64,000 nt of DNA, from positions 2,108,001-2,172,000 of the forward strand of contig NZ_CP085253.1 in NCBI RefSeq assembly GCF_044872765.1, read 5' to 3'. Of this stretch, positions 1 to 8,268 are shown piece by piece. The DNA comes from Micrococcus sp023147585. GTDB taxonomy: Bacteria > Actinomycetota > Actinomycetes > Actinomycetales > Micrococcaceae. How positions within the stretch are numbered: position 1 is the stretch's first letter; the number at the start of each line of letters is the position of its first letter. The notes below the pieces were generated by a model. That model was not told the origin of the DNA. It worked only from the letters and a program-made list of their open reading frames with translations, and made no database searches. The translations under genes and the position numbers were made by a program.

Positions 1-677
1 AGTCCCTGCACGCCGAGTTCCGACGTCGTGCCGGCGCGGGGCGCGAGTCGCTGGACGTGGTGGTGGGGGCCGCGGAGATCGTGGAGGCCGCCGTCGGGAT
101 CGCGCGCACGGCGCGGCACACCGTGCGCGGCTTCGACCGCGGGCCCTACTTCCACGCCGACCCGCTGCCCGAGTCCGCGCAGTCCCGCTCCTCCGCGCGG
201 GGCGTGAAGTGGCGCGTGATCTACGAGGGCGACTCGCTCCGCGGCGAACCGCCCGAGCGATGGGAGCTGATCGGGTCCACGCCGGGCGAGACGGGGCGCG
301 TCATGCCGCACCTGCCGTTCAAGCTCCTGATCGCGGACGACGCCGTCGCGCTCGTGGGACTCGTCGGCCCCAGCCCCGGCTCCGGGGAGGGTCTCGTGGT
401 GCGCGGCGCCCTGCTCGTGGACGCCCTCGTCCGTCTGTTCGAGCAGCAGTGGGAGCTGGCCCTCCCGGTCTCCTCGGGGGACCACGGCGCGCTCGACCCC
501 CACGACCGCCGCCTGCTCGCGATGCTCAGCACCGGGATGACGGACGAGGGCATGGCCCGATCGCTCGAGGTCTCCCGCCGCACCGTGCAGCGGCGCGTCT
601 CTGAGCTCGCACGGCGCATGGGCGCCGAGGGGCGCTTCCAGCTCGGGGTGCAGGCCGCCCGTCGCGGCTGGGTGTGA
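1..677 (+). CDS. LuxR-type HTH regulator, 5' end outside the window
   Basis: The frame is open to the left edge (first full codon at 3), so the real start lies upstream and 224 residues are visible. A GTG at 57 could be taken as a start, but the frame upstream still looks coding. The N-terminal part resembles the effector domain of TrmB/LuxR-like regulators in actinobacteria (a stretch around MPHLPFKLLIADD followed by a short helical segment). The last 60 residues are a LuxR/GerE-type helix-turn-helix: LDPHDRRLLAMLSTGMTDE, then a recognition helix around SRRTVQRRVSEL. It is probably a DNA-binding transcription factor; ligand and targets are unknown. The gene ends 25 bp before a convergent amidotransferase gene. 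Confidence 0.75.
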   Translation, partial: SLHAEFRRRAGAGRESLDVVVGAAEIVEAAVGIARTARHTVRGFDRGPYFHADPLPESAQSRSSARGVKWRVIYEGDSLRGEPPERWELIGSTPGETGRVMPHLPFKLLIADDAVALVGLVGPSPGSGEGLVVRGALLVDALVRLFEQQWELALPVSSGDHGALDPHDRRLLAMLSTGMTDEGMARSLEVSRRTVQRRVSELARRMGAEGRFQLGVQAARRGWV

Positions 678-702
678 CCCGGCCGTCCCGACGTCGGGCC
701 CG

Positions 703-1473
703 TCAGCCCTCGTAGGCGCGCCGGAAGTTCTCCAGGATCCGCGGCGGCTCGGGCGCGGTCGTCGCGGCGATGCGCGCGAACGTGGCATCGGACTCCTCGG
801 GGGCGAAGTACCCGTGGTGCGCGTAGATCCGCAGGCGCTCCAGGAGCCCGGCCTGGTCGAGCTCGGGGTGGAACTGCGTGGCGTACTGGTGCTCGCCGAG
901 GCGGAACATCTGCACCGGGCACGTGACGCCGGACGCCAGCACGACGGCGCCCTCCGGCAGCTGCGTCACGGCCTCCTTGTGGCCCACGTAGGCGGTGAAG
1001 TCGGCCGGCATCCCCGCGAGGAGGGGGTCTGCCGCGCCCTCGTCCGTGAGGGTGACCGTGACGGGCCCGGCGGACTCGCCGTACGTGCCGTCCACGAGCG
1101 CTCCCACGTGACGCCCGAGCGTGCCGACGCCGTAGCAGCAGCCCAAGAACGGACGGTCCTCGGCGAGCACCACCTCGAGCATCCGGGCGAGCTCCGACTC
1201 CACGCGCCGCTGCAGTGCTGACTTCGTGTCCTCGGGGTCGGAGGTGGTGTAGGGGCTGCCGGGCAGGATGACGCCGGCGTGCCGGGCCAGGAGGTCACCC
1301 CAGTCGGGGCGGGCGTCGGGTGCGGCGCCGAGATCGCGGCCCAGCTGCATCGCGGTCAGCTGTCCGTCCGCGAAGCCCCCGAGGCGCTGCACGGCCTCGG
1401 CCTCGGCCAGCGCGGCGTCCACCTCGGGGCGCGTCTGGACCAGGAGGAAGGGGCGCTGCGGGGTGGAGGTCAT
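703..1473 (-). CDS. Class I glutamine amidotransferase-like protein
   Basis: The 256-residue protein has the class I (triad) glutamine amidotransferase fold. The nucleophile motif GCCYG is at about residues 111-115 (Cys113), and the FHPE motif gives His202 and Glu204, so the full triad is present. Such stand-alone domains, related to the GuaA N-terminus, release ammonia from glutamine or act as gamma-glutamyl hydrolases; the substrate cannot be told from sequence. The ATG at 1473 is preceded by a -10 box TAGTCT with six bases between, and no ribosome binding site is visible, so the mRNA is probably leaderless. It is convergent with the regulator on its left. Confidence 0.85.
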   Translation of the reverse strand: MTSTPQRPFLLVQTRPEVDAALAEAEAVQRLGGFADGQLTAMQLGRDLGAAPDARPDWGDLLARHAGVILPGSPYTTSDPEDTKSALQRRVESELARMLEVVLAEDRPFLGCCYGVGTLGRHVGALVDGTYGESAGPVTVTLTDEGAADPLLAGMPADFTAYVGHKEAVTQLPEGAVVLASGVTCPVQMFRLGEHQYATQFHPELDQAGLLERLRIYAHHGYFAPEESDATFARIAATTAPEPPRILENFRRAYEG

Positions 1474-1564
1474 CGGAGCAGACTAACCGGCCGCGGGCGG
1501 GTCTGCGCCGGGTCGTCGTCATGGGACGCCGCGCGTGTCCCTCTGCCTCGCGGGCCGCGTCCCG

Positions 1565-2113
1565 TCAGCGCCAGGGGCGGGCGTCGTCGGCCCAGGGCAG
1601 GGGCCGCAGCTCGGGGGAGGGGTCCGAGACGAGCCGGCCGTAGAGGTGGACGTCATGGCGCCGGCCGTCGATCAGGAAGTGGCCGCGCTGCGTGCCCTCG
1701 TGGCGGAACCCGGCGGCGCGGGCCACCGCCCCCGAGGCCGGGTTGTTCGCGCGGTGCCCGAGCTCGAGTCGCTCGAGGCCGCCCTCGGCGAGCTCGGCGT
1801 CCGCCACCGTGGCGGCCGCGCACGCCATGATCGCGTCGCCGCGCCAGTCCGCGTGCAGCCAGTAGGCGAACCAGCCGGCGCGGTTCGTCTCGTCCCGCGC
1901 CACGGTGACCAGCCCCACCAGGGTGTCCGTGGCGCTGTCCATGACGGCGGCTGCGTCCACGGTCGGCGCGTCCAGGAGCTGTCGGACGTACTCCTCGGCC
2001 GTCACCTCCCCCTGCCGGGCCATGCCCACGGGGTCGGAGCGGAAGGCCGCGAGGACGGCGGCGGCGTCAGCGGAGCGCAGGGGGCGCAGCCGGGCGCGGG
2101 AGGGGCCAGTCAT
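1565..2113 (-). CDS. GNAT family N-acetyltransferase
   Basis: The 182-residue protein reads as a RimJ/RimL-type GNAT acetyltransferase: an N-terminal LRPLRSADAAAVLAAF segment, a middle strand LVGLVTVARDE, the acyl-CoA region around WRGDAIMACAAATVADAEL, and the late ANNPASGAVARAAGFRHEG motif. It transfers an acetyl group from acetyl-CoA to an amine, possibly a protein N-terminus or small molecule. The open frame extends to 2242, but the ATG at 2113 fits the family length and is preceded by TATGCT with six bases between, a leaderless arrangement. The extra 43 upstream residues are arginine-rich and look non-coding. Confidence 0.82.
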   Translation of the reverse strand: MTGPSRARLRPLRSADAAAVLAAFRSDPVGMARQGEVTAEEYVRQLLDAPTVDAAAVMDSATDTLVGLVTVARDETNRAGWFAYWLHADWRGDAIMACAAATVADAELAEGGLERLELGHRANNPASGAVARAAGFRHEGTQRGHFLIDGRRHDVHLYGRLVSDPSPELRPLPWADDARPWR

Positions 2114-2353
2114 GGCGGGAGCATAGCGCCACAACGGTGCTGAGCGTGGCGTGGCGCCTCTGCTCCTGCGCGCGGTCTCACGCCGCCCGCAGGAATCGGG
2201 GCTGCGCGGCCGCGCGTGGACGCCCGGGTGCTCTCTTCCCACTCGGACCCTCCCGAAGGGAGCCCTGTGTGCGCCGGGCCGACGTCAACCCGTTCCCGTC
2301 GACGGTCACCCTCGCCCCGTCGGACCGGGACCACGAGGCCGGGCACGCCCCGC

Positions 2354-3259
2354 TCAGCGTCCCGCCGCCGCCTTGGACTCCACCGTGCGGGCCAGCTCAC
2401 GCAGCGTCCCGAGCTCCCGGGAGATCCGCGAGTCCAGGTCCGCGTCCGTGAGGGTCTCGGAGCCGCCGCGCGCCCGCAGGTAGAGCAGCTGGGCGAACCG
2501 GGCCCTGCGCCACTGGAACTCGGCGGCGGCGTCCCGGGCCTGCAGGGCCTTGGAGATCTCCCGCTCGTACAGCGGCGGGGCGTTGAGCTGGCGCTGGCGC
2601 ACCTCGAGCACGCGGGCGGCGCGGCCGGGTTCGCTGGGCACCTCGTCGGCCTCCAGGAGGCGCTTGCCGAGGTTGGCGGCGGTGATGTGCTCGCCCTCCT
2701 CCCGCAGGATCTGCGCGGCCAGGGCGAGGGCGGCCTGGATGGACTTCCAGCGGCCCACGGCCCCGTCCCACGGCAGGTTCGTCAGCAGGCCGAGCGTGGC
2801 CAGCGCGCCCTCCACGTCCTCGTGCAGCAGGTACATGCGCGCGGCCATGTCGAAGAGGTCCTCGAGCTGGGATCCGGAGCGCAGGTTCAGCCCGTGGGAG
2901 AGGCGGGCGGCCGTGGCCACGAGCTCCGGGTCGTCCAGGTGGCGCTGGCCGACGGCCACGATCCGGGACTCGGGGGAGCCCGCGTCCACGGGGGAGAAGG
3001 CCGTGTCCGCCGCGGCCTTGCGCTCCTCGGGGCGCTCGGTGCGCACCCGGATCACGGAGCCGTGGGCGATCCTCACCTCGCGGCCGCCCTCCAGGGTGGC
3101 GATCACGAGTGCGGGCGTGCCGAAGTCGTCCCGCACGGTGCGCACGGAGGCCACGGCCGGGGCGGGCTCGCCGCGGCGGGTGAGGAAGGAGTCGCCCGGC
3201 TGGACCTCCTGGGCCTTGAGGTGACGGAGGTAGCCGCCGCTGACCGGTGCCACGCTCAT
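2354..3259 (-). CDS. Conserved hypothetical protein
   Basis: A 301-residue protein I do not recognise with certainty. The N-terminal 80 residues are beta-rich and could be a small barrel (LKAQEVQPGDSFLTRRG, then VRTVRDDFGTPALVIATLEG). The rest is helical, with several amphipathic stretches (LEDLFDMAARMYLLHEDVEG, QAALALAAQILREEGE) that resemble helical-repeat packing. There is no signal peptide or membrane segment. Its ATG overlaps the stop of the upstream Nudix-like gene in an ATGA junction, so the two are translationally coupled and probably act in one process. A frame reading through to 3763 exists, but the coupled ATG is the sensible start. Confidence 0.72.
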   Translation of the reverse strand: MSVAPVSGGYLRHLKAQEVQPGDSFLTRRGEPAPAVASVRTVRDDFGTPALVIATLEGGREVRIAHGSVIRVRTERPEERKAAADTAFSPVDAGSPESRIVAVGQRHLDDPELVATAARLSHGLNLRSGSQLEDLFDMAARMYLLHEDVEGALATLGLLTNLPWDGAVGRWKSIQAALALAAQILREEGEHITAANLGKRLLEADEVPSEPGRAARVLEVRQRQLNAPPLYEREISKALQARDAAAEFQWRRARFAQLLYLRARGGSETLTDADLDSRISRELGTLRELARTVESKAAAGR

Positions 3260-3795
3260 CGCCCCCAGCCCACGTGGGCGAGCGCCTGGCGGAGCAGGTT
3301 CCCGCGGCCGCCGATGAACTCGGCCTGCACGTCCTCGCTCAGCGCCTCGTCCGGCGTGAGCCACGTCAGCTCCAGCGCGTCCTGGCGCGGGCTGCACTCG
3401 CCCGTCACCGGCACCACGTAGACCATCGAGACGGCGTGCTGCCGGTCGTCGGTCAGCCCCGTCTCGGACGGCGCAGGGAAGTACTCGGCCACGGTGCACG
3501 GCACGATCGACGGTGGCAGCTGCGGGAACACGAGCGGGCCCAGGTCCTTCTCGAGGTGGCGCATGAGCGCGGCGCGGATCGTCTCGCGGTACATCACGCG
3601 GCCGGAGACGATGGTGCGCTGGAAGCGGCCCTCGTCGTCGGCCACGTAGAGCAGGCCGATCTCGGAGACGTAGCCGAGCGCGTCGAGGCGCACCGGGATC
3701 GCCTCCACGTAGACCATGGGCAGCCGTCGGCGGGCCTCGTAGAGGTCCTCCTCGGACAGCCATCCCGGATTCGGGTCGGGGGTGCGCACGCTCAT
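3256..3795 (-). CDS. DUF4916 / Nudix hydrolase-like protein
   Basis: The 179-residue protein matches the actinobacterial DUF4916 family, a Nudix fold: WLSEEDL at the start, then LPMVYVEAIPVRLDALG, GLLYVADDEGRFQRTIVSGRV and a C-terminal LTWLTPDEAL strand-helix. The canonical Nudix box (GX5EX7REUXEEXGU) is degraded here (RETIRAALMRHLEKDLG keeps only part of it), so activity on nucleoside diphosphates is uncertain. The start at 3795 follows TAGAAC with six bases between, a weak version of the leaderless pattern. It is the first gene of a two-gene unit with the coupled hypothetical protein downstream. Confidence 0.8.
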   Translation of the reverse strand: MSVRTPDPNPGWLSEEDLYEARRRLPMVYVEAIPVRLDALGYVSEIGLLYVADDEGRFQRTIVSGRVMYRETIRAALMRHLEKDLGPLVFPQLPPSIVPCTVAEYFPAPSETGLTDDRQHAVSMVYVVPVTGECSPRQDALELTWLTPDEALSEDVQAEFIGGRGNLLRQALAHVGWGR

Positions 3796-3880
3796 GGCTC
3801 TGTTCTACCGGAGTTCCGGGCTCGGGGCACGTCGGGCCGGCGCGTTCCGCCCTCGGCGAGGGGCACGACGACGGCGCGGC

Positions 3881-5011
3881 TCAGTGCGCACCCGGGCCCC
3901 ACGTCGCGCGGAAGTACTGCCGGGCCATGGGGGCCTGCTCCGCGCTCGCCCCCAGCTCGAGGGCCGCCTCGACCGGCCCGTTCGGGTTCGCGAGGGCCGC
4001 CCGCCCCACGCACACGGCGTCCGCCGCGCCGGAGACGAGCACCTCCTCCACCTCCTGCGGCGTGGTCAGGGAGCCGACGGCGGACACCACCATCCGCTGC
4101 GTCCCCTCCTTCACCGCCCGCGCCAGGGGCACCTGGTAGCCCGGGCCCTTGGGGCCGTGGTACCGGTCGCCCAGGCCCGCGGAGGAGACGTCCATCCAGT
4201 GCACGCCCTCCTCCTCGAGGATCCGGGCCAGGCGCACCGTCTCCTCGATGCCCCAGCCCTCCTCCACCCAGTCGGAGCCGGAGATCCGCACGCCCAGGAT
4301 CTTGTCCGCGGGCCACACCTCGCGCACGGCCGCCACGAGCTCGCGCAGGAACCGCGTGCGCTCCTCGAAGTCTCCGCCGTACCCGTCCGTGCGGGTGTTG
4401 GTCAGCGGGGAGAGGAACTGGTGGATGAGGTAGCCGTGTGCGGCGTGCAGCTGCACGGCGCCGAACCCGGCCTCGTCCGCGCGACGGGCGGCGTCCGCGA
4501 AGGCGCGCACGGTGCCCGCGACGTCCTGCTCGGTCATGGCGCGCACGTTCGCCGGCATCGAGGTGGCGGGCACGCCCGAGGGCGAGAGGGTCGCCCACGC
4601 GTCGGGGCCCTCCAGGATCGGCTCGCCCGCGGGCACGCCCGGGTGCATGGGCACGGTGGAGGCCTTCGCTCCGGCGTGGCCCAGCTGGACCGCGGGCACC
4701 GCGCCCTCGGCGGCGACGTACGCGGCGATCGGCGCCCACGCGTCCCGCTGCTCGTCGTTCCACAGGCCGGTGTCCCACGCGGAGATGCGCCCCTTGGGCG
4801 TCACCGCCGTCGCCTCCGCCACCACGATCCCGAAGCCGCCCGCAGCCCGTGCCCCCAGGTGCTGGAAGTGCCAGCCGTGGGGGACGCCGTCGCGGGCCTC
4901 GCACGCGTACATGCACATGGGCGGCAGGATCAGGCGGTTGCGCACCTCGACGCCGTTGATCGTCAGCGGCTCGAGGATCGCGGGCAGGGCGGGAGAGGTC
5001 GCGTCGGTCAT
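3881..5011 (-). CDS. NADH:flavin oxidoreductase, Old Yellow Enzyme family (YqjM-like)
   Basis: The 376-residue protein is an FMN-dependent ene-reductase of the YqjM/thermophilic-like Old Yellow Enzyme class. It has the N-terminal VRNRLILPPMCMY segment, whose Cys sits near the flavin as in YqjM, and GWHFQHLGARAAGGFGIVVAE. QLGHAGAK follows, as does the active-site motif QLHAAHGYLIHQFLSP, in which His residues hold the substrate carbonyl. It ends with an FMN phosphate-binding region near CVGRAALANP. It reduces activated C=C bonds with NAD(P)H and may detoxify electrophiles. The ATG at 5011 follows TAAGGT with six bases between (leaderless), and the gene is divergent from the short gene at 5078. 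Confidence 0.9.
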   Translation of the reverse strand: MTDATSPALPAILEPLTINGVEVRNRLILPPMCMYACEARDGVPHGWHFQHLGARAAGGFGIVVAEATAVTPKGRISAWDTGLWNDEQRDAWAPIAAYVAAEGAVPAVQLGHAGAKASTVPMHPGVPAGEPILEGPDAWATLSPSGVPATSMPANVRAMTEQDVAGTVRAFADAARRADEAGFGAVQLHAAHGYLIHQFLSPLTNTRTDGYGGDFEERTRFLRELVAAVREVWPADKILGVRISGSDWVEEGWGIEETVRLARILEEEGVHWMDVSSAGLGDRYHGPKGPGYQVPLARAVKEGTQRMVVSAVGSLTTPQEVEEVLVSGAADAVCVGRAALANPNGPVEAALELGASAEQAPMARQYFRATWGPGAH

Positions 5012-5017
5012 GGCCTC

Positions 5018-5071
5018 ACCTTACGAGGGCCCCCGGACCCCGGAGGCCGTGCGGCGCCGCCTCGCTACCCT
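5018..5071. promoter_or_regulatory. Back-to-back leaderless -10 boxes
   Basis: On the minus strand TAAGGT (5018-5023) lies six bases before the ATG at 5011. On the plus strand TACCCT (5066-5071) lies six bases before the ATG at 5078. The whole intergenic region is 66 bp, so the two promoters share it. Confidence 0.55.
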
Positions 5072-5077
5072 GGCGGC

Positions 5078-5395
5078 ATGCCCTCCTACCGCACCCGTCT
5101 GCAGATCGGCGACCTCCGCCCCGGCCATCGCCCCGAGGAGGTCATGGACCTCGCCGAGGCCGCCGTGCAGGCCACGCACGTGCTCGCCGCGAAGGACGTC
5201 GAGGTCGTCTCCCGGGTGCCGCGCATCGTGCTGCGCTTCACCGTCCCCGCCTCGCACCGCGCGGGGGAGGACGCCGAGGCCGTGGGCGTCGGCGCGCGGA
5301 TGGCGGAGGCGGTGTCCGGCGTCGCCGTCACGGGGCGCCTGGACGTCCTGCGGCGCGACGGCGGCCGCTGGGTCCCGGTGCACGCCGCGCCGTGA
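5078..5395 (+). CDS. Small conserved hypothetical protein
   Basis: A 105-residue protein of unknown function. It reads as an alpha/beta domain: a first helix-turn EVMDLAEAAVQATHVLAAKD, a strand VPRIVLRFTVPAS, a second helix AVGVGARMAEAVSG and a last strand TGRLDVLRRDGGRWVPV. There are no cysteines, signal peptide or membrane segments. The ATG at 5078 is placed six bases after TACCCT and has no ribosome binding site, like other leaderless genes here. The open frame upstream of this start is antisense to the oxidoreductase gene and is not coding. It stands alone between divergent and convergent neighbours. Confidence 0.7.
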   Translation: MPSYRTRLQIGDLRPGHRPEEVMDLAEAAVQATHVLAAKDVEVVSRVPRIVLRFTVPASHRAGEDAEAVGVGARMAEAVSGVAVTGRLDVLRRDGGRWVPVHAAP

Positions 5396-5467
5396 GGGTG
5401 ACGCGCCCTGAGCACACGGGGGACACCGCGCTGCGCCGTCGACCGGCCGCGCGACGCCGGTCGGGGC

Positions 5468-7630
5468 TCAGGGGGTGAGGCCCGCGTCCCGCTCCACCTG
5501 GCGCACCCACGAGCGGCGCACGGCGACGGCGAGCACGAGGGCGAGGGCCCCGAACACGGCGGTGAGGCCGACCCAGGCGCTCTGCTCGGCACCGAGCGGG
5601 GGCGGCAGCAGGCGCGGGAGGCCGAGGTTCAGCAGGGTCCAGCCCATGCCCAGCGCGACCCCCATGCGGCCGCGATCCGTCAGCGCCAGGTGCAGGCCGA
5701 GGACCAGCACGGCCAGCAGCAGGAGGGTGGCGAAGAGCTCAGTGGGGAACCACGTCAGGGCCACGCCCCACGCGTTCAGCGCCGAGCCCAGCGTGGTGGG
5801 CAGGCCGGCCAGCAGGACACCGGCGAGCAGACCGGCGGCGCCGTCGGTGACCACCCGCTCCGCGCCCGTGCGCGCGGGCCGGTCCGTGAGACGCCGGATC
5901 GCGCGCACCATCAGCGCCAGGGCCACCAGCCACACCAGCACCTCGAGCCCCCACGGGACGAGCACGGCGAGCGGGAACCACGTGCTGACGGCCAGGAGCG
6001 CGCCGGCCAGGGGCCAGCCGGCCTCCCGCTGCCGTGAGGAGGCCGCCTGCCCGGGGGCCCACTGGTGGAGCACGTGCACGCCCACCGCCGCCCACAGCCC
6101 CGGCCACACGAGCGGGTGCAGCGGATACAGGGAGAAGACGGTGGTGGTGAAGCCGTAGCGGCCGTCGTGTGCGGCGCGGTAGGAGCCGAAGTCCAGGGCG
6201 TCCAGCCCGGGGAGGCGGCCGAACAGGCCCAGGCCCCACGCGCCGGCGAGCACGAACACCAGCCACGCGAGCGTCAGGCCGGCCTGCCGCCGGCGGTCCT
6301 TGGCCGTCGCCGCGCGGCGCGGCTCGGGCGCACCCAGGGGCGCAGTGTAGGACGGGATCAGGGGGATCGCCGCGGTTGTGGGGCCGTCGGGTGCCGGCGC
6401 AGGAGCGGCCGCCGAGCGGATGGCCTCGGCCTTCGTGCTCAGGCGGTCCCGGCGGCGCCACTCGGGCAGCGCGACGCGGGCGCGGGCGAACAGCTCCTCG
6501 TCCGTCACGTCCTCGTCCGGGTGGGCGAGGAAGGGCCGCTGGGACGCCACGGGGATGATCTCCGGGCCCTCGAGCTCGCGCGCCGCCCGGTAGAGGGCCT
6601 GCGACTCCCGGTCCTGGTGGGCGCGCAGCCGGCTCGCCTCCTCGAGGGCCTGCTGGTCGCCCAGGTGGCGCTCGCGGTCGGCGAGCAGGCGAGCCTGGCT
6701 CAGGGCGCGGTCCGCGGAGTGCCCGGCGTAGCGGCGCGCGCGCTCGATCCAGTGCCGGCGCGCCTCCTCCGCCTCCCGGCGCAGACGCTCCTCCTCCGCG
6801 CGGCGGCGGCGGCGCTCGGCCTCCTCGGCGGCCGCGGCCTCCTGGCGGGCGCGCTCGCGCTCCTCGGCCTCGCGGCGCAGGCGTTCGGCCTCCACGCGTG
6901 CCGCGTGGCGCCGGCGCTCCTCCTCCGCCAGGAGCCGGGCATGCTCGGCCTCGGCGCGCCGGCGCTCACGCTCGGCGGCCTCCGCCTCCTCCCGGGCGCG
7001 ACGCTCGGCCTGGACGCGGGCGCGCTCGGCGGCCACCTCCGCCTCGCGGCGGCGCCTCTCCTCCCGCTCCTGGCGGTGGTGGGCGGCCTCCTCGGCCTGG
7101 CGGGCCTTCTTCTCGGCGCTCGCGCGGCGCTGGCGCTCGGCCTCCCGCTGCCGGCGGGCCCGCTGCTCCCCCTTGCGGCGGCGGGCGAGCTCGGCGGCGC
7201 GGCGACGGCGCTCCTGCTCCTCGGCCTTCTCCAGCGCCAGGGCCTCGGCCGCGCGCCCGGGGTCGACCGTCGGGGCCGCCCCGGGCTCCACCGGGCGGTG
7301 GCCGAGGGTCCCCACGAGGGGCGTGGTGAAGCGGGCGAGGTCCTGGCCGCCGATCCGGTCGAGGAGGGCACGCAGGTCTCCGTGGGAGCGCTGGCCCGCC
7401 GGCGAGCCCTCCGCGCGCAGGCTCTCCATGGCGGCGTTGACGTCCGCGCGGCGACCCTCACGAGTGGTGCGCTGGGCGGGCGTCTCCGGGCGCGTCGGCG
7501 TGCCGCGCAGGGCGCGCGCGTGGCGCTTGATCTGCCGGCGGGAGATCTCCCCGGGGGCGGCGAGCGCGTGCCGCGGGCGCGAGCGAGGGCTCTCGGAGGA
7601 CTCCGCGGGCTCGGGAGACGCGCCGGTCAT
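5468..7630 (-). CDS. Coiled-coil and multi-pass membrane protein
   Basis: A 720-residue protein with two unlike halves. Residues from about 130 to 340 are almost pure Glu/Arg/Ala heptads (for example KKARQAEEAAHHRQEREER), predicting a very long coiled coil. The C-terminal 260 residues hold about eight hydrophobic segments, beginning at LTLAWLVFVLAGAWGLGLF and ending at AVFGALALVLAVAV. The start at 7630 has a good ribosome site (GGAAGGGGG) and overlaps the dedA-like stop in ATGA. Two earlier in-frame ATGs lie inside dedA. It is the last gene of a three-gene operon. A role as a membrane-tethered scaffold is inference; function is unknown. Confidence 0.75.
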   Translation of the reverse strand: MTGASPEPAESSESPRSRPRHALAAPGEISRRQIKRHARALRGTPTRPETPAQRTTREGRRADVNAAMESLRAEGSPAGQRSHGDLRALLDRIGGQDLARFTTPLVGTLGHRPVEPGAAPTVDPGRAAEALALEKAEEQERRRRAAELARRRKGEQRARRQREAERQRRASAEKKARQAEEAAHHRQEREERRRREAEVAAERARVQAERRAREEAEAAERERRRAEAEHARLLAEEERRRHAARVEAERLRREAEERERARQEAAAAEEAERRRRRAEEERLRREAEEARRHWIERARRYAGHSADRALSQARLLADRERHLGDQQALEEASRLRAHQDRESQALYRAARELEGPEIIPVASQRPFLAHPDEDVTDEELFARARVALPEWRRRDRLSTKAEAIRSAAAPAPAPDGPTTAAIPLIPSYTAPLGAPEPRRAATAKDRRRQAGLTLAWLVFVLAGAWGLGLFGRLPGLDALDFGSYRAAHDGRYGFTTTVFSLYPLHPLVWPGLWAAVGVHVLHQWAPGQAASSRQREAGWPLAGALLAVSTWFPLAVLVPWGLEVLVWLVALALMVRAIRRLTDRPARTGAERVVTDGAAGLLAGVLLAGLPTTLGSALNAWGVALTWFPTELFATLLLLAVLVLGLHLALTDRGRMGVALGMGWTLLNLGLPRLLPPPLGAEQSAWVGLTAVFGALALVLAVAVRRSWVRQVERDAGLTP

Positions 7631-8268
7631 GCTGCCCCCTTCCCGGATCGTCGGCGCCATGCCACGATCCCCGCGATGATCATCCCTGCAAGGGTACCCA
7701 ACGCCACCCCCACCAGTGCCGACGCCCACCAGGGGAGCCCGGTGGTCTGACCGGACACCCACCCGAGCCCCACCATGTAGACGCTCCAGGTCAGCGAGCC
7801 GAGGCCGGAGAGCCACAGGAACACGGGCCACCGGATGCCCGCGATCCCCGCCGCGGCCATGGAGGCGGTGCGCCCGCCGGAGACGAACCGCAGCACGAAC
7901 AGCCCCGCGAGGCCCGTGGCCGGCCCGGCCTTGACCAGCAGGGAGCGGATCCCGCGGTGCACCCAGCGGCCCCACGCCCAGCGGTCGAGGCGTCTGGCCA
8001 GCCCGTGCCGGAAGAGCGCGTACAGGCCGATGTCGCCCGCCCAGCAGCCGAGCCACGCGGCGAGGACGGACGCCCACAGGCTGACCCGGCCCGCCAGCGC
8101 GAGCGAGCCCGAGCCGATCACCAGGATCTCCGACGGCACCGGCGGGACGGGCGCGTCGAGGGCCACGAGCAGCGCCGTGAGCGGGTGGAACCACGCGCCG
8201 AGGCGGTCCAGGAGGTCCGCGGGTCCGGTCTCCGCGGAGGCCGCCGCCAGGGCGGTCATGGCCGTCAT
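7627..8268 (-). CDS. DedA family membrane protein
   Basis: The 213-residue protein has the DedA/VTT (SNARE-associated) layout: an N-terminal re-entrant segment with a Pro/Glu motif (APVPPVPSEILVIGSG), a middle GCWAGDIGLYALFRHG, and the FVSGGRTASMAAAGIAG motif with the conserved Arg and Gly residues, followed by three hydrophobic spans. DedA proteins act as proton-coupled lipid or undecaprenyl-phosphate flippases in the inner membrane. Both ends are coupled by ATGA overlaps, upstream to the pseudouridine synthase gene and downstream to the coiled-coil protein. Which lipid it handles cannot be read from sequence. Confidence 0.85.
   Translation of the reverse strand: MTAMTALAAASAETGPADLLDRLGAWFHPLTALLVALDAPVPPVPSEILVIGSGSLALAGRVSLWASVLAAWLGCWAGDIGLYALFRHGLARRLDRWAWGRWVHRGIRSLLVKAGPATGLAGLFVLRFVSGGRTASMAAAGIAGIRWPVFLWLSGLGSLTWSVYMVGLGWVSGQTTGLPWWASALVGVALGTLAGMIIAGIVAWRRRSGKGAA

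Noticed and set aside
6065..7750. Plus-strand frame of 561 residues with Leu/Gly-rich stretches
   Set aside because: It is the complement of the coiled-coil heptads; no start signal or family match.
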